A stretch of DNA of 55,608 bases from CAZXFH01 sp964640055 (GCA_964640055.1 CAZXFH010000020.1:1-55608), one strand, 5' to 3'. Shown: positions 25,681-33,985, counted from the stretch's first letter. Numbers and translations are program-made. The notes: generated from the letters alone by a model not told the origin.

Positions 25681-27189
25681 TTACTCTCCTCCTAATTCAG
25701 ATTCTGAGGATTTTTTCTTTTGTTCCATCCAATCCTTGACAATGCGAGAAGCCGCCTTGGGCTGGCCCACGGTCATGGAAATAACAGATTGCCGGATGCC
25801 TTTCATTTCTTCTACCTGTTCTTCCTTGGCTTGCGGACTGGGCGCTGCGAGGTGGGGCTTCTCAGCGGTTTGACGGGCCGTCTCCGGTGTCGCCGGTCTG
25901 GTCGGTGCCTCGGTCGGGCTGGCAGCAGGTGTGGGTGGCGGAGTCTCTTCAGCCGGGGGAGAGGGCTTTTCGCCCATGGGAATCTTTGAACCGTAACCCC
26001 ACTCCAGTTCCCGGCGTCGTTCGCGGTTGCGCCGGGTCAGAAGTATGATTAATATAACCAACAGCACCAGAATAATGGCCGCCGCAATGATTAATCCCAG
26101 CCACTCTTCCCAGAAAGACCGTTTTAATTCCGGCGGTGCGGTATCCAGAATACCCTTTTCCAGCTCGGTCAACCGCTGGTTGCTGGCTTGCAGTTTCTGA
26201 CGCAGAGCGGTTAATTCTTCTTCGCGGGCATCGGTTATTTTCTGCTTGTCGGTCCGCTCCGCTTCGGTTATCTGCGGTTTCTCGATCTGATCTTTTAACT
26301 CCGCGATCTGGGTTTTTAGCTCGGCGATACGCGCTGAATCACGTAAGATAGCCTGGCGTCTCATGCGCTTCTCTTTTTCAATCTGCGCCTGTCTTTCCGC
26401 CGCTCTTTGACGCGCCTCCAAATCCTCTATTTTCTCAGCAATATTTTTCAGGATAACCGCTTCAGCCTCATCCTTCTGTTCACGCCGTTTAAATGGTGAC
26501 GTCATAATGCTCAATTCATCTCCGCGTGTGCGGTCCAAATGCGCGGCTACTGAGACAACCTGGCGGACGTTCTCGATGATCTCCGGAGTAACTCCATCCT
26601 CAAGAATGATCTTTACTTTCTGGCGTTTTACCACCGGATAGGTGTTTGAGCTCTGGTATACTGTTTCCTGAGATTCCTGAACCGAGCCGGCAGGTGCCGA
26701 TCTCTGCGCCCGGGTGGTTTGTTCCGTACCCGGCGCTTGTTTCGTCGGCATTTCCCGGGCCTTTTGCGGTCTTTGACTCTGCTGCGTCAGCAGCTCTTCC
26801 GGCATTTCAAATCCCGGTAGAGGCATGGAACTTTCCGGTCGCACCTGTTTCTCGGATGGCTGCGGTGGGGGAGGCTGAGTTGTAGTCGTAGTGGCTGTGC
26901 GGGAGGGTTGGGCGGTCTCCTGCGCCGGTTCTGATGTGGTCGTTGAATAGGACTGTGCTTCCTTAAGGGTTTTGAAGGTCAGTTCTACGGAAACATCAAC
27001 GACAAATTTGACATCTTCCAGCAATTTGTTCAGCGCATTCTCAATCCGCTCGCGCAAATTGTTTTCCAGCATCAATTTCTGGGACAGATAGGATAATTGA
27101 TTCTCCTGGGCCCACAGAAAAGTGAGGGTCAGTACCACAAGCAGTCCCAGTATTAAATAATTTTTTACGGTTTTGTATCGTCTTGACAT
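25681..27189 (-). CDS. FliF-like membrane ring protein lacking RBM1/RBM2
   Basis: 502 residues. An N-terminal membrane helix (YLILGLLVVLTLTFLWA) is followed by a split RBM3-type domain: LRERIENALNKLLEDVKF...VDVSVELTF (residues 40-82) and KRQKVKIILEDG ... HLDRTRGDELSIMTSPF (185-233), the latter matching the RGD-x-x-x-V pattern of FliF. The halves are separated by a Pro/Thr/Gln-rich linker (83-184). A long coiled coil (237-345), a second membrane helix (363-385), a Pro-rich cytoplasmic stretch and a C-terminal IRQSVISMTVGQPKAASRIV...W follow. That last segment matches the FliG-binding tail of FliF (I..MA..nP..vA.vi..W). The YscJ-like RBM1/RBM2 part is missing. It would form an inner-membrane ring holding FliG. 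Confidence 0.75.
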   Translation of the reverse strand: MSRRYKTVKNYLILGLLVVLTLTFLWAQENQLSYLSQKLMLENNLRERIENALNKLLEDVKFVVDVSVELTFKTLKEAQSYSTTTSEPAQETAQPSRTATTTTTQPPPPQPSEKQVRPESSMPLPGFEMPEELLTQQSQRPQKAREMPTKQAPGTEQTTRAQRSAPAGSVQESQETVYQSSNTYPVVKRQKVKIILEDGVTPEIIENVRQVVSVAAHLDRTRGDELSIMTSPFKRREQKDEAEAVILKNIAEKIEDLEARQRAAERQAQIEKEKRMRRQAILRDSARIAELKTQIAELKDQIEKPQITEAERTDKQKITDAREEELTALRQKLQASNQRLTELEKGILDTAPPELKRSFWEEWLGLIIAAAIILVLLVILIILLTRRNRERRRELEWGYGSKIPMGEKPSPPAEETPPPTPAASPTEAPTRPATPETARQTAEKPHLAAPSPQAKEEQVEEMKGIRQSVISMTVGQPKAASRIVKDWMEQKKKSSESELGGE

Positions 27190-27206
27190 AGGTATATCTC
27201 CTCTAT

Positions 27207-27884
27207 TTACTCCATGGTAAGGAAAAAGATCTCCACCCTTCTGTTTTGGGTCCGTTTCTCCGCCGTGGCGTTGGCATCGGCTATGCTAGCCCCTTCGGAC
27301 CGCGGACGGGTATCTGCATATCCGATCGCTTTAAAGCGATCCGGTGGTATCCCGCGGCGGATAAAGTAACGCACCACCTGCGCGGCCCGGGCTGCGGATA
27401 GCTCCCAGTTAGAAGGATATTTGGCCGAAGAAATGGGCACATTATCGGTGTGACCTTCGATGGCAATCGGATAAACCGACTTACGCATCATGGTTTCAAA
27501 CTTATTCAGAATTGTATAAATCTGGGGGTCCAGGTCGGCACTCCCCGAAGGAAAAGATATCTCGCTGGGAATCTGAATGGAAACCCCGCGGGGGCTGGTT
27601 TCAACCTGAATCTGATCCTTTAAATTTTCCTCTTCAATGACCTCAACGACTTCATTGTAAATTTCCGCCAGAGAATACCTCTGAGTCGATTTTTTCTTAC
27701 CCAGTGCTTGGCCAACAGAATCGGTGAATTGCTCTAATTTGACCGGATCGATTGTGGACATGGAAAACAATAAGACAAAAAAGGTCATCAGCAAGGTCAT
27801 CATATCCCCGTAGGTGACCAGCCAGGGCTCATCGCCCTTTTCCTGTTCACGGCCCGTATTAAACTGCGTACTTCCAATTGCCAT
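27207..27884 (-). CDS. motB: MotB-like stator protein (OmpA peptidoglycan-binding)
   Basis: 225 residues. The single N-terminal helix carries the ion-binding aspartate D27 in TYGDMMTLLMTFFVLLFSM, as in MotB (YADFMTAMM) and PomB. A plug/linker region (EEENLKDQIQVETSPRG) is followed by the OmpA-like peptidoglycan-binding domain (ISFPSGSADLD, IEGHTDNVPI, NWELSAARAAQVVRYF, NRRVEIFF). It forms the stator with MotA, encoded just upstream with a 2-base gap. Whether protons or sodium are used cannot be decided. The complete OmpA domain distinguishes it from ExbD/TolR. Confidence 0.92.
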   Translation of the reverse strand: MAIGSTQFNTGREQEKGDEPWLVTYGDMMTLLMTFFVLLFSMSTIDPVKLEQFTDSVGQALGKKKSTQRYSLAEIYNEVVEVIEEENLKDQIQVETSPRGVSIQIPSEISFPSGSADLDPQIYTILNKFETMMRKSVYPIAIEGHTDNVPISSAKYPSNWELSAARAAQVVRYFIRRGIPPDRFKAIGYADTRPRSEGASIADANATAEKRTQNRRVEIFFLTME

Positions 27885-27886
27885 AA

Positions 27887-28681
27887 TCAGGCCTCATCCT
27901 CAGGTCTTTTCCAATCCCGCGGTCTCAGAAAGGAATTCAGTTTTTCCCGCACAATCAGCGGGTGTTTGCGGGCATGCAATAATAGCACCCCATCAATAAC
28001 CATGGTTTGTAAGGTGTTGCGCTGATCAATCCGAGTTTCGAATTTAACGGCCATGGGATTGAAAATCAGATTGGCAAAAATGGTTCCGTAAAAAGTGGTA
28101 ATCAGTGCGGCTCCCATTCCCCGGCCCAGGACCCCCATGGGATCCTGACCGCCCCCTGCGATCTCGCTCATGGCAAATAACATCACCACCAATCCGATCA
28201 GGGTTCCGATCATCCCGAAAGCCGGGGAATATTTTCCCATGGTGCGGAGCACATTGGCTTCTGATTGCTCCCGAAAAGCACGGTTGGCAATCCGGGTCTC
28301 CATGATTTCACGGATGTCGTTGGGATTATACCCGTCTATGACCAGTTGCATTCCATCTTTTAAAAAGGGGTCACTCACATTACCCATTGAATTTTCCAAC
28401 TCTTGCATGCTCTTCCGTGCCACCGGGGCCAGCCCCACTATTTCCTCCACCTCGCCGACCATATCGATCTTCTGGCGCTTAAATACCGCCAGAATAGATT
28501 TAAGTAAGCCAAACACATCTTTCATTGAAAAACTGAGCAGGGTCGCGGCTAAGGAACCGCCGCCGACAATTAATAGGCTGGGCAGGCTTAAAAAGATAAC
28601 AAAATCAGCGTTCAGCTGCATAATACCAAGAATAATCAGTCCGACGCCCGAAATAATACCCAGTAAACTTGCTAGATCCAT
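27887..28681 (-). CDS. motA: MotA-like stator protein
   Basis: 264 residues with four membrane helices (about 4-22, 27-50, 152-174, 188-212). The two mechanistically important prolines are present (P153 in KYSPAFGMIGTLIG, P209 in NLIFNPMAVK). The cytoplasmic loop carries R89 and E94/E96 (VARKSMQELE), equivalent to the MotA charges R90 and E98 that touch FliG. It is longer and has a larger cytoplasmic domain than TolQ/ExbB. AAAGGGATAGA precedes the ATG. It is followed by motB, fliF-like and fliG-like genes, all tightly spaced, so stator and rotor are made together. Confidence 0.93.
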   Translation of the reverse strand: MDLASLLGIISGVGLIILGIMQLNADFVIFLSLPSLLIVGGGSLAATLLSFSMKDVFGLLKSILAVFKRQKIDMVGEVEEIVGLAPVARKSMQELENSMGNVSDPFLKDGMQLVIDGYNPNDIREIMETRIANRAFREQSEANVLRTMGKYSPAFGMIGTLIGLVVMLFAMSEIAGGGQDPMGVLGRGMGAALITTFYGTIFANLIFNPMAVKFETRIDQRNTLQTMVIDGVLLLHARKHPLIVREKLNSFLRPRDWKRPEDEA

Positions 28682-28692
28682 TCTATCCCTTT

Positions 28693-30027
28693 CTATTCTT
28701 TGGAATTATATCCGCCGGCACTTCGCAAGCGATTCTGATTCATGGCGCGCAAAATGTTCCGGACCTCATCGTAATCAGGATCGATTTTCAAGGCTAAGTT
28801 CCAGTTAATAGTGGCGCGCTCCAGGTCTCCCAATTTATAGTAAATCGAACCGCGTCGGGCATAGGCCAGCGCAAGATTAGAATTCAACGCGATCGCCGCG
28901 TCCACCTCTTTTAAGGCTGCTCGGTAGTCACCGGCATAAAAATTGCGCAAGGAGCGCGACAAATGTTTCAGGGCCTGGTTGATGTTATGTTCCATGGCGT
29001 GTTTGGCCAGTTTGACCGACCGCACTGAATCTTCCAGCACACTGTTTTTCTGTCTCAAATAGGCCACCTGGCTGGTAAGATATTTAATCTGATTTTCATA
29101 TATATCCAATGAATCCCGTAATATGGCGATCTGTTCATCGGCTGCTTTTAAGGTGGAGTCCAGCTTAGCGGCAAATTGCGCTTCCAGGTCTAAGATCATC
29201 TGTGATTCTTCATCCACCATACCTTCCAGAATACGGCGTTTGGCATCTTCCGGCTTAATGCGTGGAATTCTGAAATCCAGGCTGAGATTTATACTGGGAT
29301 AGTCACCGATATCAGCTGGCTGAAAAGCGCTGCCCCCGAAATTATACAAGCGCAAGAGGTTACAAATGCCCAAGGTGAAATAGTAATCATTGCTGATCGG
29401 AATCCGCATGCCGGCATTGACGTTGCCGCCATCAAATTCACCCAGTAAATCCACACCGCCTTTATCAGCCATGATGTTGGTCTGTAGCATCATACCGGCA
29501 AAAACACCGGCGGTTGTGTCGGCAAACCCAGTGGCCAGCCCGCCGGTCCCAAAACCCATATAGGTCGCCAGGGTGGCGTCTCCAAATTGTTTCTCATTGC
29601 TGATCACCCCAAAGATAGAGAGTGTTTTGGGGTCCAGGTCTACGTTTTTCTCACCTTGTTTAATCACCAGATCGTGAATGCCGGCGGAAAAACTGATGTC
29701 ACCGTAGACAAAAAAGCGTTTTTGAAAATGTAAGCCGAATTCAACCGGTGGATTGCCACCGATCCCCTGGATCGAGGTGACGCCCAGTTTGACCGTGGGG
29801 GTCAAATCCGATTCAATAAACACCCCGCGGGAGAAGAGGGTGTCGGCAAAACCATAAACATCGCTACTAAAACCGGTTCTCAATACATAGGGTGTCCGAT
29901 AAACACTGCTGGTGGGAATTTTCAACATATAGCCCGGCTTGGTAAAAGAGACGCGCGTCACCTGGCCGCATAGTAAACCGCTCAACAGAAACAGGGTGAG
30001 TATGATAGGCAAACTTTTTTTAAGCAT
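28693..30027 (-). CDS. Outer-membrane-barrel / coiled-coil / TPR protein of the motor operon
   Basis: 444 residues, signal peptide (LPIILTLFLLSGLLCGQ). Residues about 25-255 look like an alternating beta-barrel or PorV-like domain (AGMMLQTNIMADKGGVDLLG, NVNAGMRIPISNDYYFTLGI). Then comes a coiled coil with spaced leucines (QFAAKLDSTLKAADEQIAIL, SQVAYLRQKNSVLEDSVRS) and two to three C-terminal TPRs (YRAALKEVDAAIALN, LAYARRGSIYYKLGDLERA). A barrel with a long periplasmic arm is well suited to link the outer membrane to the MotB/FliF side. It ends 11 bases before motA. I know no named family with this order, so the function is inferred from its place. Confidence 0.7.
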   Translation of the reverse strand: MLKKSLPIILTLFLLSGLLCGQVTRVSFTKPGYMLKIPTSSVYRTPYVLRTGFSSDVYGFADTLFSRGVFIESDLTPTVKLGVTSIQGIGGNPPVEFGLHFQKRFFVYGDISFSAGIHDLVIKQGEKNVDLDPKTLSIFGVISNEKQFGDATLATYMGFGTGGLATGFADTTAGVFAGMMLQTNIMADKGGVDLLGEFDGGNVNAGMRIPISNDYYFTLGICNLLRLYNFGGSAFQPADIGDYPSINLSLDFRIPRIKPEDAKRRILEGMVDEESQMILDLEAQFAAKLDSTLKAADEQIAILRDSLDIYENQIKYLTSQVAYLRQKNSVLEDSVRSVKLAKHAMEHNINQALKHLSRSLRNFYAGDYRAALKEVDAAIALNSNLALAYARRGSIYYKLGDLERATINWNLALKIDPDYDEVRNILRAMNQNRLRSAGGYNSKE

Positions 30028-30047
30028 AAAAAATCCTTATTTCCTAC

Positions 30048-30794
30048 TTATTCCCCTTGTTTTATGCGCTTCAGCTTCAGCAGGGCTAACTTGCTCAATT
30101 TACTGTCTGGATAGCGAGTGGTCAACCGTTTAAAAAAGATTTCTGCCAGCGCAGGGTTGTTCAATTTCTGATAGGTAACCGCTGTTAAAAACAGCGCATC
30201 GTCGCCTTTTTCAGTCAGTGGATATTCCATTACCTTCTTCAAATATTCCAGGGCCAAATAGCTATCCTGCAAAGCGATATAGCTCTCTCCGATCCAATAA
30301 TAGGCAGCCCCGATCATAGTGGATGGGACGGTGCTGGTAAGGGTCTTATTAAAATAGTCTATGGCCACGGCATGGTTATGATGGTTATAGGCATCGCGGC
30401 CTTTTTTAAAATAGGCTTCACCCTCTTTTTTAGTATAAATCTCAACCCGCGGCGACAAAGAGGCATAGGGGGAGATAAAAACCTGATTCTTTAAACGGCG
30501 TAATTGGATGGTTAAGGAATCATTTTTTCTTTCCAGCGCTAATAGGCGCTTTTGCAACTGACTTTGCTGACTGGATAGGGCCAAAGCGAGGGAGTCTATT
30601 TGGTCTTGGAGTAAGACCCTTTGGTGGTTAGCAACGCCTTGTTTACCTGTTAGGGGGGAAGACTCCCTCTCTGGCTCTATACCTATCCCCAGATCATACA
30701 TAAAATCTGATGCCGGGGTCTGCTGGGTACTGTCGTTCGTTTGGGCACCCACTATCATAAAACTAAGCATCAATATAACGGCTTTCTTAATCAC
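30048..30794 (-). CDS. Periplasmic coiled-coil/TPR protein, YbgF/CpoB-like
   Basis: 248 residues starting at a GTG six bases after the previous stop. A signal peptide (VILMLSFMIVGAQ) is followed by a coiled coil (IDSLALALSSQQSQLQKRLL) and three TPRs (EGEAYFKKGRDAYNHHNHAV, AAYYWIGESYIALQDSYLAL, DDALFLTAVTYQKLNNPAL). The order is the one seen in CpoB/YbgF, which couples Tol-Pal or PBP function in the periplasm. The ribosome-binding site is poor and expression probably depends on coupling. Part of the motor operon. Confidence 0.7.
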   Translation of the reverse strand: MIKKAVILMLSFMIVGAQTNDSTQQTPASDFMYDLGIGIEPERESSPLTGKQGVANHQRVLLQDQIDSLALALSSQQSQLQKRLLALERKNDSLTIQLRRLKNQVFISPYASLSPRVEIYTKKEGEAYFKKGRDAYNHHNHAVAIDYFNKTLTSTVPSTMIGAAYYWIGESYIALQDSYLALEYLKKVMEYPLTEKGDDALFLTAVTYQKLNNPALAEIFFKRLTTRYPDSKLSKLALLKLKRIKQGE

Positions 30795-30800
30795 CTTGAT

Positions 30801-31577
30801 CTAGAACTTTTGCTTACCCAGGTTAAATTCCTGCGCCTTTTCGACCAACTTACTCTGCGGATAATCCGCTTCCAAGCGCTCAAAGGCTTGGCCGGCTTTT
30901 AACCGATCGCCCATTTTTAAATAGCTCATCCCAATCTTGAACAAGGCGGCCGCCGCTTTGTTTTGATCACCCATTCCGGGCACCTGCTCAAAAACAGCGA
31001 TAGCGCGCGCATAGTCTTCCAGGGAATAATAACATTCTCCCAACCAGTATTGACAATTATCCGAAAGCGGATGATCAGCTGTTAAGGACAGCAAATAGGT
31101 GAAAGTATCAATACCACACTCATAATTCCGGCCGAAATAACAATTCAGGGCCCGGGTATAGAGTGCCCTGAAGTCGGCATCGGAGATCGGATACACCTCT
31201 CTGCTTTGTACACTGTCTGTACTGGGCCGGGCCTCACGGATAGTCTTGACCATCTCACGCGATAATTTTTTATCCTCTTTTAATATCTTAATAATCTCTT
31301 TTAACTGCTTGATCTCACCTTCCTTGGCATCCAAAGAGTCGGCCAGGGAATCATTCTGCGCTTTAATGGACTCCATTTCCGCTTGCAGGCTTTGGATCTC
31401 ACTTTGATGGATGGTGATGGCCGATTTCAAATCCAGGATCTCGACATTTTTCCTGACCATCTCGGCCTTCTTCTCCTGCAATTCGTCACTTAATTCCCGG
31501 GGCTCCTCATTCTGAGCCCAGATGAGGGTGACACCGCTGAGCAGGAAAAGGCATAGCCCGTTCAAAAAATATCTCAT
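30801..31577 (-). CDS. Periplasmic coiled-coil/TPR protein, YbgF/CpoB-like (paralogue)
   Basis: The start is taken at the ATG at 31577, which overlaps the upstream stop as ATGA; the open frame begins 18 bases earlier but without a better ribosome-binding site. The 258 residues have a signal peptide (FLNGLCLFLLSGVTLIWAQ), a long coiled coil (EILDLKSAITIHQSEIQSL through EIIKILKEDKKLS) and TPRs (RALNCYFGRNYECGIDTF, CQYWLGECYYSLEDYARAI, ALFKIGMSYLKMGDRLKA). Same architecture as the gene downstream, so the pair probably arose by duplication. Confidence 0.7.
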   Translation of the reverse strand: MRYFLNGLCLFLLSGVTLIWAQNEEPRELSDELQEKKAEMVRKNVEILDLKSAITIHQSEIQSLQAEMESIKAQNDSLADSLDAKEGEIKQLKEIIKILKEDKKLSREMVKTIREARPSTDSVQSREVYPISDADFRALYTRALNCYFGRNYECGIDTFTYLLSLTADHPLSDNCQYWLGECYYSLEDYARAIAVFEQVPGMGDQNKAAAALFKIGMSYLKMGDRLKAGQAFERLEADYPQSKLVEKAQEFNLGKQKF

Positions 31578-32548
31578 CCCTGATATTGCTCCCATTCAAT
31601 GGTGTATGAATAGCCGATAAAGCTGCCAAACTCCCGGGGCAGCACCAGCTTAAAAGTTCCGGTAGCGCCCGGAAGGAGCGAGTTATTGGTGGTGATCCCC
31701 GAGTTGTCAAAGGTGAAATGCGACCCTTCCACATAGGTGGTTTTTGTGCGAGTATCGCCACTCCAGTTTTTGCGAAATATAAAATTAATGCGCACAAAAT
31801 CCGCTCGCCGTGAACCAATGTTCTTGATTTTTCCGCTGAATATGGTATTGCCCGTGCGATCTTTCTTTTCTTTAATATCCCCTACCAACACGCAATTAGG
31901 GGTTTTCTGAGAAGTCTTGATTTTGGATATGGTCGTGTCTTTCTCGGAAATATACTTTTGCCGCGAACCGCTTTTCCGCTCTAAGCCAGTGGCCACATCT
32001 TGCGGGGCATACTGTTCCGCCGGTCTTTCCGGGATATTGGTGATGATCCGGACCACGTTCTCCTTCTTCAAAACCAGATAACCGATCAGGGTCTCTACCT
32101 TGATAATGTTGTCATCCTGATAAACAACCGTACCAAAGAAAGAAGAGCCGTTATCCGTTACAATTTCCTTATCATACATATCCAGGGGATTGGTCCACAT
32201 CTGACTGCGGGCTTCCAGATCCTCAATTTTTTGTTTGAGGTGTTTGAGTTCGGCAGACATCTTTTTCACCTCAAAGGTCAATTCACTGATCACATAATCC
32301 TTATCGCTGGCACTGCTTTGATTAGGTGGACTGACCTCCTCCTGGGAGGTCGAAGCGGTAACCGCAGACGGTTGCGGTGCCCGCTCTTTTTTATGGGTCC
32401 CTGGGGTTGACTCTGATGCAGAGCTGGTGACCGCTACAGTTTTATCTTGGGCTGACTGGGTTTCTTCTTCGTCGGTGACAGTCTGTGGCCGTTGACTACA
32501 TTGGGATAGTATTATGAAACATAATAAAATAAGGATTTTGGTTTTCAT
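31574..32548 (-). CDS. Lipoprotein with coiled coil, first gene of the motor operon
   Basis: 324 residues. MKTKILILLCFIILSQC gives a signal with lipobox-like LSQC, so a lipid-anchored protein is likely. A Ser/Thr/Glu-rich linker (to about 80), a coiled coil (ISELTFEVKKMSAELKHLK) and a small beta domain (GSSFFGTVVYQDDNIIKVET, LVLKKENVVRIITN) follow. A C-terminal domain around NCVLVGDIKEKK ... SGKIKNIGSRRADFVRINF resembles the FxLYD-type extracellular domains. GGGGAGCAG lies upstream of the ATG. It overlaps the next gene by 4 bases. A role as anchor or seal between the motor and the outer membrane is an inference. Confidence 0.65.
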   Translation of the reverse strand: MKTKILILLCFIILSQCSQRPQTVTDEEETQSAQDKTVAVTSSASESTPGTHKKERAPQPSAVTASTSQEEVSPPNQSSASDKDYVISELTFEVKKMSAELKHLKQKIEDLEARSQMWTNPLDMYDKEIVTDNGSSFFGTVVYQDDNIIKVETLIGYLVLKKENVVRIITNIPERPAEQYAPQDVATGLERKSGSRQKYISEKDTTISKIKTSQKTPNCVLVGDIKEKKDRTGNTIFSGKIKNIGSRRADFVRINFIFRKNWSGDTRTKTTYVEGSHFTFDNSGITTNNSLLPGATGTFKLVLPREFGSFIGYSYTIEWEQYQG

Positions 32549-32570
32549 ACTTCTGCTCCCCTCAGGTAAA

Positions 32571-32599
32571 TTGTGTTATCTTGTTCATAGCTAACACAA
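32571..32599 (-). promoter_or_regulatory. Inverted repeat in the 5' leader of the motor operon
   Basis: TTGTGTTA (32571-32578) and TAACACAA (32592-32599) are perfect 8-base arms 13 bases apart, about 10-40 bases downstream of the predicted start site. It could be a dimeric-repressor operator or an RNA hairpin close to the ribosome-binding site. Confidence 0.5.
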
Positions 32600-32616
32600 T
32601 GGCGTTGCTTATAAAA

Positions 32617-32645
32617 AATATATCTTTTGAATAACTATATGTCAA
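32617..32645 (-). promoter_or_regulatory. Strong sigma-70-type promoter of the motor operon
   Basis: Minus strand: TTGACA (32645-32640), 17-base spacer, TATATT (32622-32617). It lies about 70 bases before the lipoprotein ATG and is the only near-consensus promoter I find for the eight-gene unit. Confidence 0.75.
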
Positions 32646-32767
32646 GGAAAAAATAAGTAAATTAGCCACTTAGCCCTATGACTTAAATATTTAATTTAAG
32701 TGGGTGCTTTTTCTGGCTGAGCATGAGGTAAAAAGACCTGATTCACCTCTTTTTCCGGCAACTCCAA

Positions 32768-33916
32768 TCAGACCGATTTAGGGGCCATGGGATACCTAAG
32801 TATAGCGGCAATATGACCATATTCCCGCATCGGCTGACTGATATATTGAATATCCACCGACTGGGAGAGCGCGATATGCAGCATATTTTCGATCAGATCG
32901 TTGGTGCGCTCCAACGGTGTATCACATAGAGGACATTTCGCTTTTATCTCGGTATCAATACAATCGTCATGGCGACAGAAAACGCCTTTAATTTTATACC
33001 CTTCTTCTATTAATAGGGTCTGGATCTGACTTTTCCGCAGGGCGCGAATCGCCGCCCTGATACCTGAGACGCCCAGACTTTTCTGTTCCTGCTCATGATA
33101 TTCCGCCAGCAGCTTATCCTCAAACGTTTGGCGGGCCTTTTTTTCCGTCTCGCGCACTTTCTTGAGCATATCATTCAAGGGGGCTGCTGGCCCGATGACA
33201 ATGCGATCAGTGACTTTGGAAACCACATAATCATGTAAATAATCTTCAAACTCTTTTATCGTTTCGCGTCGGCCGCCAATGACCATCCATTTAAAATCCT
33301 TTTCCTGGTTCAACTTAAACACAAATTTAGCCACATCTTTATAGTGCTGAATTATATCTTGGCGGACGCTACGCTCCACGCGCCGCTCCTCGGTGCCGCC
33401 AAAACCACCAACATTGATTGACTCAATATTATCATGTTCAATATTCAGCTGTTCGGTATACTCCCCAAAATGACATTCAAAAACACGCGCCTTGGCCTTG
33501 TCTACCAGGACGACGGCGTAATTCCGGAAATCAGAAAAAATGGCTGTTAAGGGCCGGATAAAAGGCTTGGGCTGAACTACCAACTCATTCTCTAATGCAT
33601 GTTTTAAATTAATATGCTCCCAAAAATCAGCCCCCTGGCAACTGAAAACAATGCCACTGGAATATTGGGAGGTATCAAACCCCTCGCTAAACCATTGCTG
33701 GATTTTATCGAAATCGGCCAATACCGAGGCCTGTTCCTTGTCGGATAATTGTTTAAAGTAGGTGGTATTTTTTTTATAACGAATCATTTTTTTTAACTCC
33801 ACCAGATGCCTCTTCCAGTCACCGGAAGCATTGGAGACTGTCAAGTAAGCACTGGTTATGGGAAAATCCTTCGGTTTGAAATCAACCAATTTTTTTACCA
33901 TATTGTTTTTCAACAT
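32768..33916 (-). CDS. Bacterial eRF1-like protein (baeRF / Vms1-type fold)
   Basis: 382 residues with GGAGGATTT before the ATG. The core FRNYAVVLVDKAKARVFECHFGE, the glycine loop INVGGFGGTEERRVERSVRQ and KFVFKLNQEKDFKWMVIGG match the bacterial archaeo-eukaryotic release factor group, which shares its fold with Vms1/ANKZF1. A C-terminal L7Ae-like part ends in a zinc-ribbon-like CRHDDC ... CPLC. Known relatives act on stalled ribosomes or peptidyl-tRNA. Together with the NFACT/RqcH-like gene at 21468-23150 this suggests ribosome-rescue capacity in the genome, but the two loci are 10 kb apart and not linked. The Vms1 GSQ catalytic motif is not seen. Confidence 0.72.
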   Translation of the reverse strand: MLKNNMVKKLVDFKPKDFPITSAYLTVSNASGDWKRHLVELKKMIRYKKNTTYFKQLSDKEQASVLADFDKIQQWFSEGFDTSQYSSGIVFSCQGADFWEHINLKHALENELVVQPKPFIRPLTAIFSDFRNYAVVLVDKAKARVFECHFGEYTEQLNIEHDNIESINVGGFGGTEERRVERSVRQDIIQHYKDVAKFVFKLNQEKDFKWMVIGGRRETIKEFEDYLHDYVVSKVTDRIVIGPAAPLNDMLKKVRETEKKARQTFEDKLLAEYHEQEQKSLGVSGIRAAIRALRKSQIQTLLIEEGYKIKGVFCRHDDCIDTEIKAKCPLCDTPLERTNDLIENMLHIALSQSVDIQYISQPMREYGHIAAILRYPMAPKSV

Positions 33917-33985
33917 AAATCCTCCTGTTATTATGATTCACAGAATATTCTATTGCTGCTAATTAACCCACAATACAAACCAGAA

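Noticed and set aside
24746..28681. Zorya-type phage defence, because of the MotA/MotB pair
   Set aside because: Neighbours are FliF-/FliG-like and envelope proteins, not ZorC/D/E; MotB has a normal OmpA domain and MotA no long cytoplasmic tail.
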